DNA from: Streptomyces naganishii JCM 4654
GTDB lineage: Bacteria > Actinomycetota > Actinomycetes > Streptomycetales > Streptomycetaceae
Length of the DNA: 64,000 bases
Assembly (NCBI RefSeq): GCF_014650575.1
Contig: NZ_BMVF01000002.1
Span: 186,001-250,000, forward strand
Direction of reading: 5' to 3'
The position numbers and the translations under genes are program-made. The notes below the pieces were generated by a model. It did not search any database, had not been told where the DNA came from, and saw only the letters and a program-made list of their open reading frames with translations. Shown here piece by piece: positions 35,552 through 43,393 of the stretch; position 1 is the stretch's first letter, and each line of letters starts with the position of its first letter.

Positions 35552-36889
35552 ATGACACAGGCTCCCGCACGCCGTCCGCCGGCCCGGCGCCGGCACGACC
35601 GCGAGATCGTCGCCCTGGCGGTCCCGGCCTTCGGCGCGCTCGTCGCCGAGCCCCTCTTCGTCATGGCCGACAGCGCGATCGTCGGCCATCTCGGCACCGC
35701 GCAACTCGCCGGGCTCGGCGTCGCCTCGGCCCTGCTGACCACCGCCGTCAGCGTCTTCGTCTTCCTCGCCTATGCCACCACCGCGGCCGTCGCCCGTCGC
35801 GTGGGCGCCGGCGACCTCCAGGCCGCCATCCGGCAGGGCATGGACGGCATCTGGCTCGCACTGCTGCTCGGCGCCCTCGTCATCGCGGCCGTGCTTCCCA
35901 CCGCCCCCGCCCTGGTGAGCCTCTTCGGTGCCTCGCACACGGCCGCGCCGTACGCGACGACGTATCTGCGCGTCTCGGCCCTCGGGATCCCGGCCATGCT
36001 GGTCGTGCTCGCCGCCACCGGCGTCCTGCGCGGGCTCCAGAACACGAGGACCCCGCTCTACGTCGCCGTCGCCGGTTTCGTCGCCAACGCCGCCCTCAAC
36101 GCCGCGCTGGTCTACGGCGCCGGACTCGGCATCGCCGGATCCGCCTGGGGCACCGTGATCGCCCAGTGCGGGATGGCCGCGGTCTACCTGACCGTCGTAG
36201 TCCGCGGGGCCCGCCGGCACAGCGCGTCCCTGCGTCCGGACGCCGCCGGTATCAGGGCGTCCGCGCGGGCCGGCGTTCCGCTCCTCGTCCGCACCCTCTC
36301 CCTGCGGGCGATTCTGTTGATCGCCACCGCGGTCGCGGCCCGTCTCGGTGACGCCGACATCGCCGCCCATCAGATCATCCTGTCCCTGTGGAGCCTGCTG
36401 GCCTTCGCGCTGGACGCCATCGCCATCGCCGGGCAGGCCATCATCGGCCGCTACCTCGGCGCCGACGACGCCGCCGGTGCGCGGGAAGCCTGCCGGCGCA
36501 TGGTGGAGTGGGGCCTCGCGGTCGGTGTGGTGCTGGGTCTCCTGGTGATCGTGGGCCGCCCCGCCTTCCTGCCGCTGTTCACCGGTGACCCCACGGTCAA
36601 GGACACCGCGCTCCCGGCGCTGCTGGTGGTCGCGCTCTCCCAGCCGGTGTGCGGTGTGGTCTTCGTCCTCGACGGAGTGCTGATGGGCGCCGGCGACGGC
36701 CCCTACCTGGCATGGGCGATGCTGGTCACCCTGGCGGTCTTCACCCCGGCCGCGCTGCTGGTCCCCGCGCTCGGCGGCGGGCTGACCGCCCTGTGGGGCG
36801 CGATGACACTCATGATGACCGTACGGATGGCGACCCTGTGGCTGCGCGCCCGCTCCGGCCGCTGGCTGGTGACGGGGGCGACGCGCTGA
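35552..36889 (+). CDS. MATE-family efflux transporter
   Basis: 445 aa, about twelve membrane helices in two halves. Seen: REIVALAVPAFGALVAEPLFVMADSAIVGHLGTAQLAGLGVASAL, the DinF-like MATE start, and the second-half repeat DADIAAHQIILSLWSLLAFALDAIAIAGQAIIGRYLG. Na+ or H+ coupled multidrug export in the DinF/NorM superfamily. ATG at 35552 has no ribosome-binding site, fitting the leaderless promoter. A parS site and a terminator lie beyond its stop. Confidence 0.92.
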   Translation: MTQAPARRPPARRRHDREIVALAVPAFGALVAEPLFVMADSAIVGHLGTAQLAGLGVASALLTTAVSVFVFLAYATTAAVARRVGAGDLQAAIRQGMDGIWLALLLGALVIAAVLPTAPALVSLFGASHTAAPYATTYLRVSALGIPAMLVVLAATGVLRGLQNTRTPLYVAVAGFVANAALNAALVYGAGLGIAGSAWGTVIAQCGMAAVYLTVVVRGARRHSASLRPDAAGIRASARAGVPLLVRTLSLRAILLIATAVAARLGDADIAAHQIILSLWSLLAFALDAIAIAGQAIIGRYLGADDAAGAREACRRMVEWGLAVGVVLGLLVIVGRPAFLPLFTGDPTVKDTALPALLVVALSQPVCGVVFVLDGVLMGAGDGPYLAWAMLVTLAVFTPAALLVPALGGGLTALWGAMTLMMTVRMATLWLRARSGRWLVTGATR

Positions 36890-36951
36890 GGGGCGGGCGA
36901 TGCGCTGAGACGGGGGCGGTGCACCGAACGCACGGGCACTGCCCTCGGCAC

Positions 36952-36965
36952 GTTTCACGTGAAAC
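36952..36965. other. parS site (exact)
   Basis: Exact 14-bp parS between the convergent MATE and rplI genes, immediately beside the rplI terminator. Confidence 0.95.
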
Positions 36966-36969
36966 AGCG

Positions 36970-36998
36970 AAGGGCCGTACCCACCGGGTACGGCCCTT
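36970..36998. terminator. Bidirectional hairpin terminator between MATE and rplI
   Basis: Perfect 13-bp inverted repeat (36970-36982 with 36986-36998), loop ACC, starting five bases from a parS site. On the minus strand it ends the rpsF operon. Confidence 0.9.
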
Positions 36999-37020
36999 CT
37001 CAGCTGCGTGATCCTGACGA

Positions 37021-37467
37021 TCAGGCGGCGACGACCTCGACGTTGACCTTGGCGGCAACCTCGGGGTGCAGACGCACGGACGTCTCGTGGGCGCCCAGGG
37101 TCTTGATCGGGGACGACAGCTCGATGCGGCGCTTGTCGACCTCGGGGCCACCGGAGGCCTTGATCGCCGAGGCGATGTCGGCCGGAGTGACGGAACCGAA
37201 GAGACGACCGGCGTCGCCGGAGCGGACGGCCAGACGGACCTTCACGCCCTCGAGCTGGGCCTTGATCTGGTTGGCCTGCTCGATGGTCTGGATCTCGTGG
37301 ATCTTGCGAGCACGACGGATCTGCTCGACGTCCTTCTCGCCGCCCTTGGTCCAGCGGATCGCGAAGTTCCGCGGGATCAGGTAGTTGCGAGCGTAACCGT
37401 CCTTGACGTCGACGACGTCGCCCGCGGCACCGAGGCCGGAGACCTCGTGGGTGAGGATGATCTTCAT
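37021..37467 (-). CDS. rplI: 50S ribosomal protein L9
   Basis: 148 aa. [36 protein letters not shown] is the conserved L9 N-terminal rRNA-binding domain, followed by the long connecting helix and a C-terminal domain. Last gene of rpsF-ssb-rpsR-rplI. Confidence 0.99.
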   Translation of the reverse strand: MKIILTHEVSGLGAAGDVVDVKDGYARNYLIPRNFAIRWTKGGEKDVEQIRRARKIHEIQTIEQANQIKAQLEGVKVRLAVRSGDAGRLFGSVTPADIASAIKASGGPEVDKRRIELSSPIKTLGAHETSVRLHPEVAAKVNVEVVAA

Positions 37468-37485
37468 GAGTCGGTCACCCTTCCC

Positions 37486-37722
37486 TTAGCGCGCGGTGGA
37501 GGTGTAGGGCAGCAGCGCCATCTCACGGCTGTTCTTGACGGCCGTGGCGACGTCACGCTGGTGCTGCGTGCAGTTGCCGGTCACGCGGCGGGCACGGATC
37601 TTGCCGCGGTCGGAAATGAACTTCCGCAGCATGTTCGTGTCCTTGTAGTCCACGTACGTGACCTTGTCCTTGCAGAAAGCGCAGACCTTCTTCTTAGGCT
37701 TGCGCACAGGCGGCTTCGCCAT
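37486..37722 (-). CDS. rpsR: 30S ribosomal protein S18, zinc-binding form
   Basis: 78 aa. It keeps the zinc ligands as CAFC (Cys14, Cys17) and GNCTQHQ further on, so it is a C+ paralogue. Streptomyces also carry C- copies, induced under zinc starvation through Zur, elsewhere. The gene lies in the operon with rpsF, ssb and rplI. Confidence 0.98.
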   Translation of the reverse strand: MAKPPVRKPKKKVCAFCKDKVTYVDYKDTNMLRKFISDRGKIRARRVTGNCTQHQRDVATAVKNSREMALLPYTSTAR

Positions 37723-37762
37723 GGTGTTTCTCCTGTGTGATCAAGAAGGGGGGAAGCGAGCC

Positions 37763-38338
37763 CTAGAAGGGGGGCTCGTCCGAGTAGCCGCCACCGCCGC
37801 CGGAGCCGCCGCCCCAGCCGCCGCCGCCCTGGTTGCCACCGGCGGGAGCGCCGGTCGCCCACGGGTCGTCGGCCGGAGCACCGCCGCCCTGCTGGCCGCC
37901 GCCGGAGCCGCCGCCCCAGCCGCCGCCCTGCTGGCCGCCACCGCCGCCGCCGTAACCGCCCTGGCCACCGCGGCCGGAGGTCTTGGTGACCTTGGCCGTG
38001 GCGTTGCGCAGGCTGGCGCCGACTTCCTCGACGTCCAGCTCGTAGACCGTGCGCTTGACGCCCTCGCGGTCCTCGTAGGACCGCTGCTTCAGCCGGCCCT
38101 GCACGATGACGCGCATGCCTCGCTGGAGCGACTCCGCGACGTTCTCCGCCGCCTGCCGCCAGACCGAGCAGGTCAGGAACAGGCTCTCGCCGTCCTTCCA
38201 CTCGTTCGTCTGACGGTCGAAGGTGCGAGGCGTGGACGCGACACGGAACTTCGCGACCGCCGCACCGGAAGGGGTGAAGCGCAGCTCGGGGTCGTCGACA
38301 AGATTGCCGATGACCGTGATGACGGTCTCGCCTGCCAT
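37763..38338 (-). CDS. ssb: Single-stranded DNA-binding protein
   Basis: 191 aa. OB-fold [38 protein letters not shown] through about residue 120, then a Gly/Gln-rich linker ([14 protein letters not shown]-type units) and the acidic partner-binding tip DEPPF. Coats ssDNA in replication and repair and recruits partner proteins by its tip. It sits between rpsF and rpsR, the usual bacterial order. Confidence 0.98.
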   Translation of the reverse strand: MAGETVITVIGNLVDDPELRFTPSGAAVAKFRVASTPRTFDRQTNEWKDGESLFLTCSVWRQAAENVAESLQRGMRVIVQGRLKQRSYEDREGVKRTVYELDVEEVGASLRNATAKVTKTSGRGGQGGYGGGGGGQQGGGWGGGSGGGQQGGGAPADDPWATGAPAGGNQGGGGWGGGSGGGGGYSDEPPF

Positions 38339-38412
38339 GGGTGAACCTCTCGGCGGGTGTGCTGCTGGCTGCTTGGTGCTACTCGAATCCCGGGATCAGC
38401 TGAGCGGGAGGC

Positions 38413-38703
38413 TCAGTGGGTCTCGGGGCGGAGGACCTTGGTCCGGAGGACCGACTCGTTCAGGTTCATCTGGCGGTCGAGCTCCTTGACGACCGCAGGC
38501 TCGGCCTGCAGGTCGATGACCGAGTAGATGCCCTCGGGCTTCTTCTTGATCTCGTACGAGAGACGACGACGGCCCCAGGTGTCGACCTTCTCGACCTTTC
38601 CGCCGCCGTCACGGACGACAGAAAGGAAGTTCTCGATCAGCGGGGAGACAGAGCGCTCCTCGAGATCGGGGTCGAGGATGACCATCACCTCGTAGTGACG
38701 CAT
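38413..38703 (-). CDS. rpsF: 30S ribosomal protein S6
   Basis: 96 aa, [38 protein letters not shown] at 38703 with AAGGAGG upstream; a longer frame to 38982 is leader. First gene of the operon. The leader can fold so that its AACCCTCCT segment pairs with the Shine-Dalgarno region, compatible with S6:S18 feedback. Confidence 0.98.
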   Translation of the reverse strand: MRHYEVMVILDPDLEERSVSPLIENFLSVVRDGGGKVEKVDTWGRRRLSYEIKKKPEGIYSVIDLQAEPAVVKELDRQMNLNESVLRTKVLRPETH

Positions 38704-38780
38704 GTGGAACCCACCTCCTTTGGACTCAGCGGCCACGGTCGTTCCGTGGCAGGAGGGTTGTGATGCGCTGGTACCGATGT
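38704..38780 (-). promoter_or_regulatory. rpsF leader with possible SD-sequestering fold
   Basis: On the minus strand, AACCCTCCT lies about 35 nt upstream of AGGAGGTGGGTT, which contains the rpsF Shine-Dalgarno sequence, and pairs with it imperfectly. A CCACGG-AACGA-CCGTGG hairpin lies between them. Known rpsF leaders in other bacteria bind the S6:S18 dimer; this one has a CCG in the right general region but was not matched to a model. Confidence 0.4.
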
Positions 38781-38980
38781 CCGTGAGTAAACCAGGACCC
38801 ACTGACAACGGGGTCCGCTCGGCCGAATCGGCCGGGCCGCGGCACGGCAGGGCATCGGTACAGAAGCAACAGCTTACCCGGCCGCCGCCGTCCGGTTGAA
38901 ATCTGGCCCCGGGGGCAGACAATCTGTACACATCGGGTTGTGCAGGGCGAAGCGATGCTGCCTTCAGCAGGAGGTATCCC

Positions 38981-39310
38981 ATGGCTCAGATCACGCGATC
39001 GACCAAGACCGGCAACGGACTGCTGGCCACGGACGGCAGGCCGCACCCGCTGCAGAACGGCCTGCTGGCCGTGAGCGGGGTACTGGCCGCGATCTCGGTC
39101 GCCACCGCCGCGTTCCCCAGCCTCCACTTCCTCACGGCCTGGGTGGGCCTGTTCGGTGTCCTCACCGCCGGGTACGGCCAGTTCATCTCCGAGACGACAC
39201 GGGAGCGCTTCGGTCTGGTCCTCGCACTGGGCGCCTCCGCGATCGGCCTCTACTTCGGCATGGCCAACGGCGGCCTCTTCGGCATCTTCAACGGGTTCGT
39301 CGGCGGCTGA
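38981..39310 (+). CDS. Small membrane protein
   Basis: 109 aa with about three hydrophobic segments: [43 protein letters not shown], and [37 protein letters not shown] at 38981 has GCAGGAGGT upstream. It begins divergently from the rpsF operon. No known family recognised. A short terminator hairpin follows its stop. Confidence 0.85.
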   Translation: MAQITRSTKTGNGLLATDGRPHPLQNGLLAVSGVLAAISVATAAFPSLHFLTAWVGLFGVLTAGYGQFISETTRERFGLVLALGASAIGLYFGMANGGLFGIFNGFVGG

Positions 39311-39377
39311 GTCCGCGCCCCGCGGACGCCCCCCATGGGTCCGCGCACGGCGCCCCGGCGGGCGACAGGCCGGGGCG
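39311..39377 (+). terminator. Two hairpins after the small membrane protein gene
   Basis: GTCCGCG/CGCGGAC with loop CCC (39311-39327), and a 9-bp CGCCCCGGC/GCCGGGGCG hairpin (39351-39377). Both are before the femX start. Confidence 0.6.
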
Positions 39378-39483
39378 GAGGTCGCGTGCGGCCAGTCTGC
39401 GCGCTCCCCGGGCGCAGTAGGCTTCGGCGCGAGAGCCGGACCCCTGTACCCATGGGGACACGCCAGCCCGAGGAGCGCCCCGA

Positions 39484-40605
39484 ATGAGCCTGACCCTGAG
39501 GACCATCAGTCGAGAGCAGCATCTGGCCTACATCCAGAACCTGCCCGCGGCGAGTCACATGCAGGTGCCGGCCTGGGCGGACGTGAAGGCCGAGTGGCGC
39601 TCGGAGAACCTGGGCTGGTTCGACGACCGTACCGGCGAGATGGTCGGCGCGGGTCTGGTCCTCTACCGCCAGCTGCCCAAGATCAAGCGCTACCTCGCCT
39701 ACCTGCCCGAAGGGCCGGTCATCAACTGGTTCGCGCCGAACCTGGACGACTGGATCCAGCCGATGCTGGCGCACCTGAAGCAGCAGGGCGCGTTCTCGGT
39801 GAAGATGGGGCCGCCCGTGGTCATCCGGCGCTGGGGCTCCGACACGATCAAGAGGGGCATCCAGGACCCGGACGTGAAGCGTCTGCGCGATCTGGAGGCC
39901 GACTTCATCGAGCCCCGCGCCTTCGAGGTCGCCGACAAGCTGCGCCGCATGGGCTGGCAGCAGGGCGAGGACGGCGGCGCCGGCTTCGGCGACGTGCAGC
40001 CCCGCTACGTCTTCCAGGTGCCGCTGGCCGGCCGCTCCTTGGAAGAGGTCCACAAGAACTTCAACCAGCTGTGGCGCCGCAACATCAAGAAGGCCGAGAA
40101 GGCCGGCGTCGAGGTCGTGCAGGGCGGCTACCAGGACCTCGAGGAATGGCAGCGGCTGTACGAGATCACGGCCGTGCGCGACCACTTTCGGCCCCGCCCC
40201 CTGTCGTACTTCCAGCGCATGTGGACGGCCCTCAACACCGAGGACCCCAACCGCATGCGGCTGTACTTCGCCCGGCACAACGGCGTGAACCTGGCCGCGG
40301 CGACGATGCTGATCGTCGGCGGCCACGTCTGGTACTCCTACGGCGCCTCCGACAACATCGGCCGTGAGGTCCGGCCCTCCAACGCCATGCAGTGGCGGAT
40401 GCTGCGCGACGCCTACGCGCTCGGCGCCACCGTCTACGACCTGCGCGGCATCTCCGACTCGCTGGACGAGACCGACCACCTCTTCGGACTGATCCAGTTC
40501 AAGGTGGGCACCGGAGGCCAGGCCGCCGAGTACCTCGGCGAGTGGGACTTCCCGCTGAACAAGCTGCTCCACAAGGCGCTCGACATCTACATGTCGCGCC
40601 GCTGA
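39484..40605 (+). CDS. femX: FemX-like peptidoglycan bridge aminoacyltransferase
   Basis: 373 aa FemAB-family protein with two GNAT-like domains. Seen: HLAYIQNLPAASHMQVPAWADVKAEW, the NFNQLWRRNIKKAEKAGVEV block, and VWYSYGASDNIGREVRPSNAMQWRMLRDAYALGATVYDLRGI near the C-terminus. In S. coelicolor FemX adds the first glycine to the diaminopimelate side chain of lipid II, using glycyl-tRNA. The alanine racemase-like gene follows 95 bp downstream on the same strand, suggesting a shared wall role. Confidence 0.9.
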   Translation: MSLTLRTISREQHLAYIQNLPAASHMQVPAWADVKAEWRSENLGWFDDRTGEMVGAGLVLYRQLPKIKRYLAYLPEGPVINWFAPNLDDWIQPMLAHLKQQGAFSVKMGPPVVIRRWGSDTIKRGIQDPDVKRLRDLEADFIEPRAFEVADKLRRMGWQQGEDGGAGFGDVQPRYVFQVPLAGRSLEEVHKNFNQLWRRNIKKAEKAGVEVVQGGYQDLEEWQRLYEITAVRDHFRPRPLSYFQRMWTALNTEDPNRMRLYFARHNGVNLAAATMLIVGGHVWYSYGASDNIGREVRPSNAMQWRMLRDAYALGATVYDLRGISDSLDETDHLFGLIQFKVGTGGQAAEYLGEWDFPLNKLLHKALDIYMSRR

Positions 40606-40700
40606 CCCCTCGTACCCTCTCGGCACCGCCCACCCGTTGGGCGGCGCCGTCGCTCTTCCACCCCACACCCCAGCCCACGAGAAAGGTTCCGGGTCCGGCC

Positions 40701-41732
40701 ATGGCGCTCACGCTCTACGTCGACACCGCGCGCTGGCGGGCGCACCACAAGCACGTGCAGGAGCAGTTCCCGGGACTCGTCCCGGTCTGCAAGGGCAACG
40801 GCTACGGCTTCGGCCACGAGCGGCTCGCGGAGGAGGCCACCCGGCTGGGCTCGGACGTCCTCGCCGTCGGCACCACCTACGAGGCCGCGCGCATCAAGGA
40901 CTTCTTCGGCGGCGACCTGCTGGTGCTGACGCCGTACCGGCGCGGCGAGGAGCCCGTGCCGCTGCCCGACCGGGTGATCCGCTCGGTGTCCTCGATCGAC
41001 GGCGTCTACGGCCTCGTCGGCGCCCGTGTCGTCATCGAGGTGATGTCCTCGATGAAGCGGCACGGCATCAGCGAGCAGGACCTGCCGCAGTTGCACGCCG
41101 CCATCGAGAACGTCCGCCTCGAGGGTTTCGCCATCCACCTGCCGCTGGACCGCACCGACGGCTCGGACGCCGTCGAGGAGGTCATCGGCTGGATGGACCG
41201 GCTGCGCGCGGCCCGGCTGCCCCTGCACACGATGTTCGTCAGCCACCTCAAGGCCGATGAACTGGCCCGTCTCCAGCAGCAGTTCCCGCAGACCCGCTTC
41301 CGGGCCCGGATCGGCACCCGGCTGTGGCTGGGGGACCACGAGGCCACCGAGTACCGCGGAGCCGTCCTGGACGTCACGCGCGTGGCCAAGGGCGACCGCT
41401 TCGGCTACCGGCAGCAGAAGACCGCCTCCGACGGCTTTCTGGTGGTCGTGGCGGGCGGCACCTCGCACGGTGTGGGCCTGGAGGCCCCCAAGGCGCTGCA
41501 CGGCGTCATGCCGCGCGCCAAGGGCGTCGCCCGGGCGGGCCTCGCCACGGTGAACCGGAACCTTTCCCCGTTCGTCTGGGGCGGCAAGCAGCGCTGGTTC
41601 GCGGAGCCGCCGCACATGCAGGTGTCCATCCTGTTCGTGCCCTCCGACGCCCCGGAGCCGAAGGTCGGCGACGAACTGGTGGCCCATCTGCGGCACACCA
41701 CCACGCAGTACGACCGGCTCGTGGACCGCTGA
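40701..41732 (+). CDS. Alanine racemase-like PLP protein
   Basis: 343 aa. PLP lysine in PVCKGNGYGFGHERLAEEATRLG, the counterpart of the KADAYGHG loop of alanine racemase. A TIM-barrel body follows, with FVSHLKADEL and RARIGTRLWLGDHEATEYRGAVLDVTRVAKGDRFGY where racemases have the C-terminal domain and catalytic tyrosine. It is diverged from Alr, so the true product may be another D-amino acid or it may be a regulatory PLP protein. Same strand as femX. Confidence 0.82.
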   Translation: MALTLYVDTARWRAHHKHVQEQFPGLVPVCKGNGYGFGHERLAEEATRLGSDVLAVGTTYEAARIKDFFGGDLLVLTPYRRGEEPVPLPDRVIRSVSSIDGVYGLVGARVVIEVMSSMKRHGISEQDLPQLHAAIENVRLEGFAIHLPLDRTDGSDAVEEVIGWMDRLRAARLPLHTMFVSHLKADELARLQQQFPQTRFRARIGTRLWLGDHEATEYRGAVLDVTRVAKGDRFGYRQQKTASDGFLVVVAGGTSHGVGLEAPKALHGVMPRAKGVARAGLATVNRNLSPFVWGGKQRWFAEPPHMQVSILFVPSDAPEPKVGDELVAHLRHTTTQYDRLVDR

Positions 41733-41777
41733 CGCGGGGCCACCGCTCGGCACACGCCTCCCGGGAGCCGTGTTCGC

Positions 41778-43286
41778 TCAGAGCGAACCGTCTTCCGGGG
41801 AGCCCGGCCCCCGGCCGCCCCACTGCACCTGAGGACCCTCGAAGTGGGCTGCGTGGCGCGGCGGATGGGCCGCCGCGCCGAGCACGAAGACGTCCTCCGC
41901 GCCGTCGAGCACCCCGCCCGAGGGGTCGTCATCACCGCTCCGGCGCACCACGTCCCGGTCCGGCATGACGATGTCGCGCACCACGACCGCGCACAGGTAC
42001 GCCGTCCCCACCAGGTGAGCGACGATGGCCCAGTGGTAGCCGTCGACCGGCAGACCCTTGTGGGCGTCGCCGCTGGTGGTGTAGGCGAGGTACATCCAGA
42101 TGCCGAGGAAGTACGCCACCTCGCACGCCTGCCAGATCAGGAAGTCCCGCCACTTCGGCCGGGCCAGCACGGCCAGCGGGACCAGCCACAGGACGTACTG
42201 CGGCGAGTAGACCTTGTTGGTGAGGATGAAGGCCGCCACCACCAGGAAGGCCAGCTGCGCGAAGCGCGGTCGGCGCGGGGCGGTCAGCGTCAGCGCCGCG
42301 ATGCCGAGGAAGCACAGCACCACCAGCAGCGTGGCCGTGGTGTTGACGAAGTCGGTGCTCGGCGGGTTGCTCGTGTTCTGCGCCCAGATCAGCCAGAAGG
42401 AGCCGAAGTCGACGCCCCGGTCGTGGCTGAACTTGTAGAACTGCCACCAGCCGTCGGTGGCGAAGGCCATCACCGGCAGGTTCACCACCAGCCAGGCCAC
42501 CACCGCACCCGCCAGCGCCCTGCCGAAGTCCCGCCACTTGCCCGCGCGCCAGCACAGCACGAACAGGGGGCCGAGCAGGAGGACGGGATACAGCTTGGCG
42601 GCCGTGGCGAGCCCCAGGAGGACACCGAAGGCCAGGGAGCGGCCTCGGGACCACATCAGCATCGCGGCGGCGGTCAGAGCGACCGCCAGGAGGTCCCAGT
42701 TGATGGTGGCGGTCAGCGCGAAGGCGGGCGCCAGCGCCAGCAGCAGCCCGTCCCAGGGCCGCCGTGCGTGGGTGCGGGTCACGCACACGGCGATGACGGC
42801 GGCGCACACCATCAGCATCCCGGCGTTGACCATCCAGTACCACTGCTCCTGGTGCTGGATGCTGCCGCTGCCCGGGGTGAGCCAGGCCGCCACCTCCATG
42901 AACACGCCGGTGAGCACCGGGTATTCGAGGTAGGGCATGTCGCCGGGGAGCTTGTCGAAGTAGGGCACCAGCCCGTCGGCGAAGCCGCGCCCCTGGTAGA
43001 GGTGCGGGATGTCCGAGTAGCAGGCCTTGGTGTACTGCGAGCTCGCGCCGAAGAACCAGGCGCTGTGGTAGCAGGGGGCCTTCTGCACCAGGCCGAGGGC
43101 GAACATGCCGATCGCCACGAGCGCGACGACCCGTACCGGGGTCCACCAGGACGTGCCGAGCAGGGCACGCCGGCCGATGGGACCGCCGATCAGCTCGCTG
43201 CCGGCCGCGGCGACCTTGTCCTCCCGGGTCGGCTTCACCGGCTCGGGCTCGTGCACGCTCGCTTGCGTCGATTCAGCACTGGGCAT
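41778..43286 (-). CDS. GT87-like polyprenol-phosphate mannosyltransferase-type membrane protein
   Basis: 502 aa with about ten membrane helices. An N-terminal cytoplasmic stretch is followed by VRVVALVAIGMFALGLVQKAPCY, then an extracellular loop with YTKACYSDIPHLYQGRGFADGLVPYFD and the LEYPVLTGVFM motif, features of the DUF2029/GT87 group that uses polyprenol-phosphate sugars. In M. tuberculosis the counterpart (Rv0051) follows ponA1, matching this arrangement beside a class A PBP. Substrate unproven. Confidence 0.85.
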   Translation of the reverse strand: MPSAESTQASVHEPEPVKPTREDKVAAAGSELIGGPIGRRALLGTSWWTPVRVVALVAIGMFALGLVQKAPCYHSAWFFGASSQYTKACYSDIPHLYQGRGFADGLVPYFDKLPGDMPYLEYPVLTGVFMEVAAWLTPGSGSIQHQEQWYWMVNAGMLMVCAAVIAVCVTRTHARRPWDGLLLALAPAFALTATINWDLLAVALTAAAMLMWSRGRSLAFGVLLGLATAAKLYPVLLLGPLFVLCWRAGKWRDFGRALAGAVVAWLVVNLPVMAFATDGWWQFYKFSHDRGVDFGSFWLIWAQNTSNPPSTDFVNTTATLLVVLCFLGIAALTLTAPRRPRFAQLAFLVVAAFILTNKVYSPQYVLWLVPLAVLARPKWRDFLIWQACEVAYFLGIWMYLAYTTSGDAHKGLPVDGYHWAIVAHLVGTAYLCAVVVRDIVMPDRDVVRRSGDDDPSGGVLDGAEDVFVLGAAAHPPRHAAHFEGPQVQWGGRGPGSPEDGSL

Positions 43287-43322
43287 GCCGACATCCTGCC
43301 GTACGCGGCCGGGAAAACGCCG

Positions 43323-43355
43323 TGGGCCGCCGCACCTGGTCGGTGCGACGGCCCA
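43323..43355 (-). terminator. Hairpin terminator after the class A PBP gene
   Basis: GGGCCGCCGCACC pairs with GGTGCGACGGCCC apart from one mismatch, loop TGGTC. It lies just before a parS. Confidence 0.75.
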
Positions 43356-43356
43356 T

Positions 43357-43370
43357 GTTTCACGTGAAAC
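43357..43370. other. parS site (exact)
   Basis: Exact 14-bp parS between the GT87-like gene and the PBP stop, directly beside the PBP terminator. Confidence 0.95.
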
Positions 43371-43393
43371 ACCCTCCTCGGGCGGCGGGGCGG

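Noticed and set aside
37763-37990. Short repeats in the 3' part of ssb that look like a small array
   Set aside because: They are Gly-rich codon repeats of the SSB linker, not CRISPR or tandem non-coding repeats.
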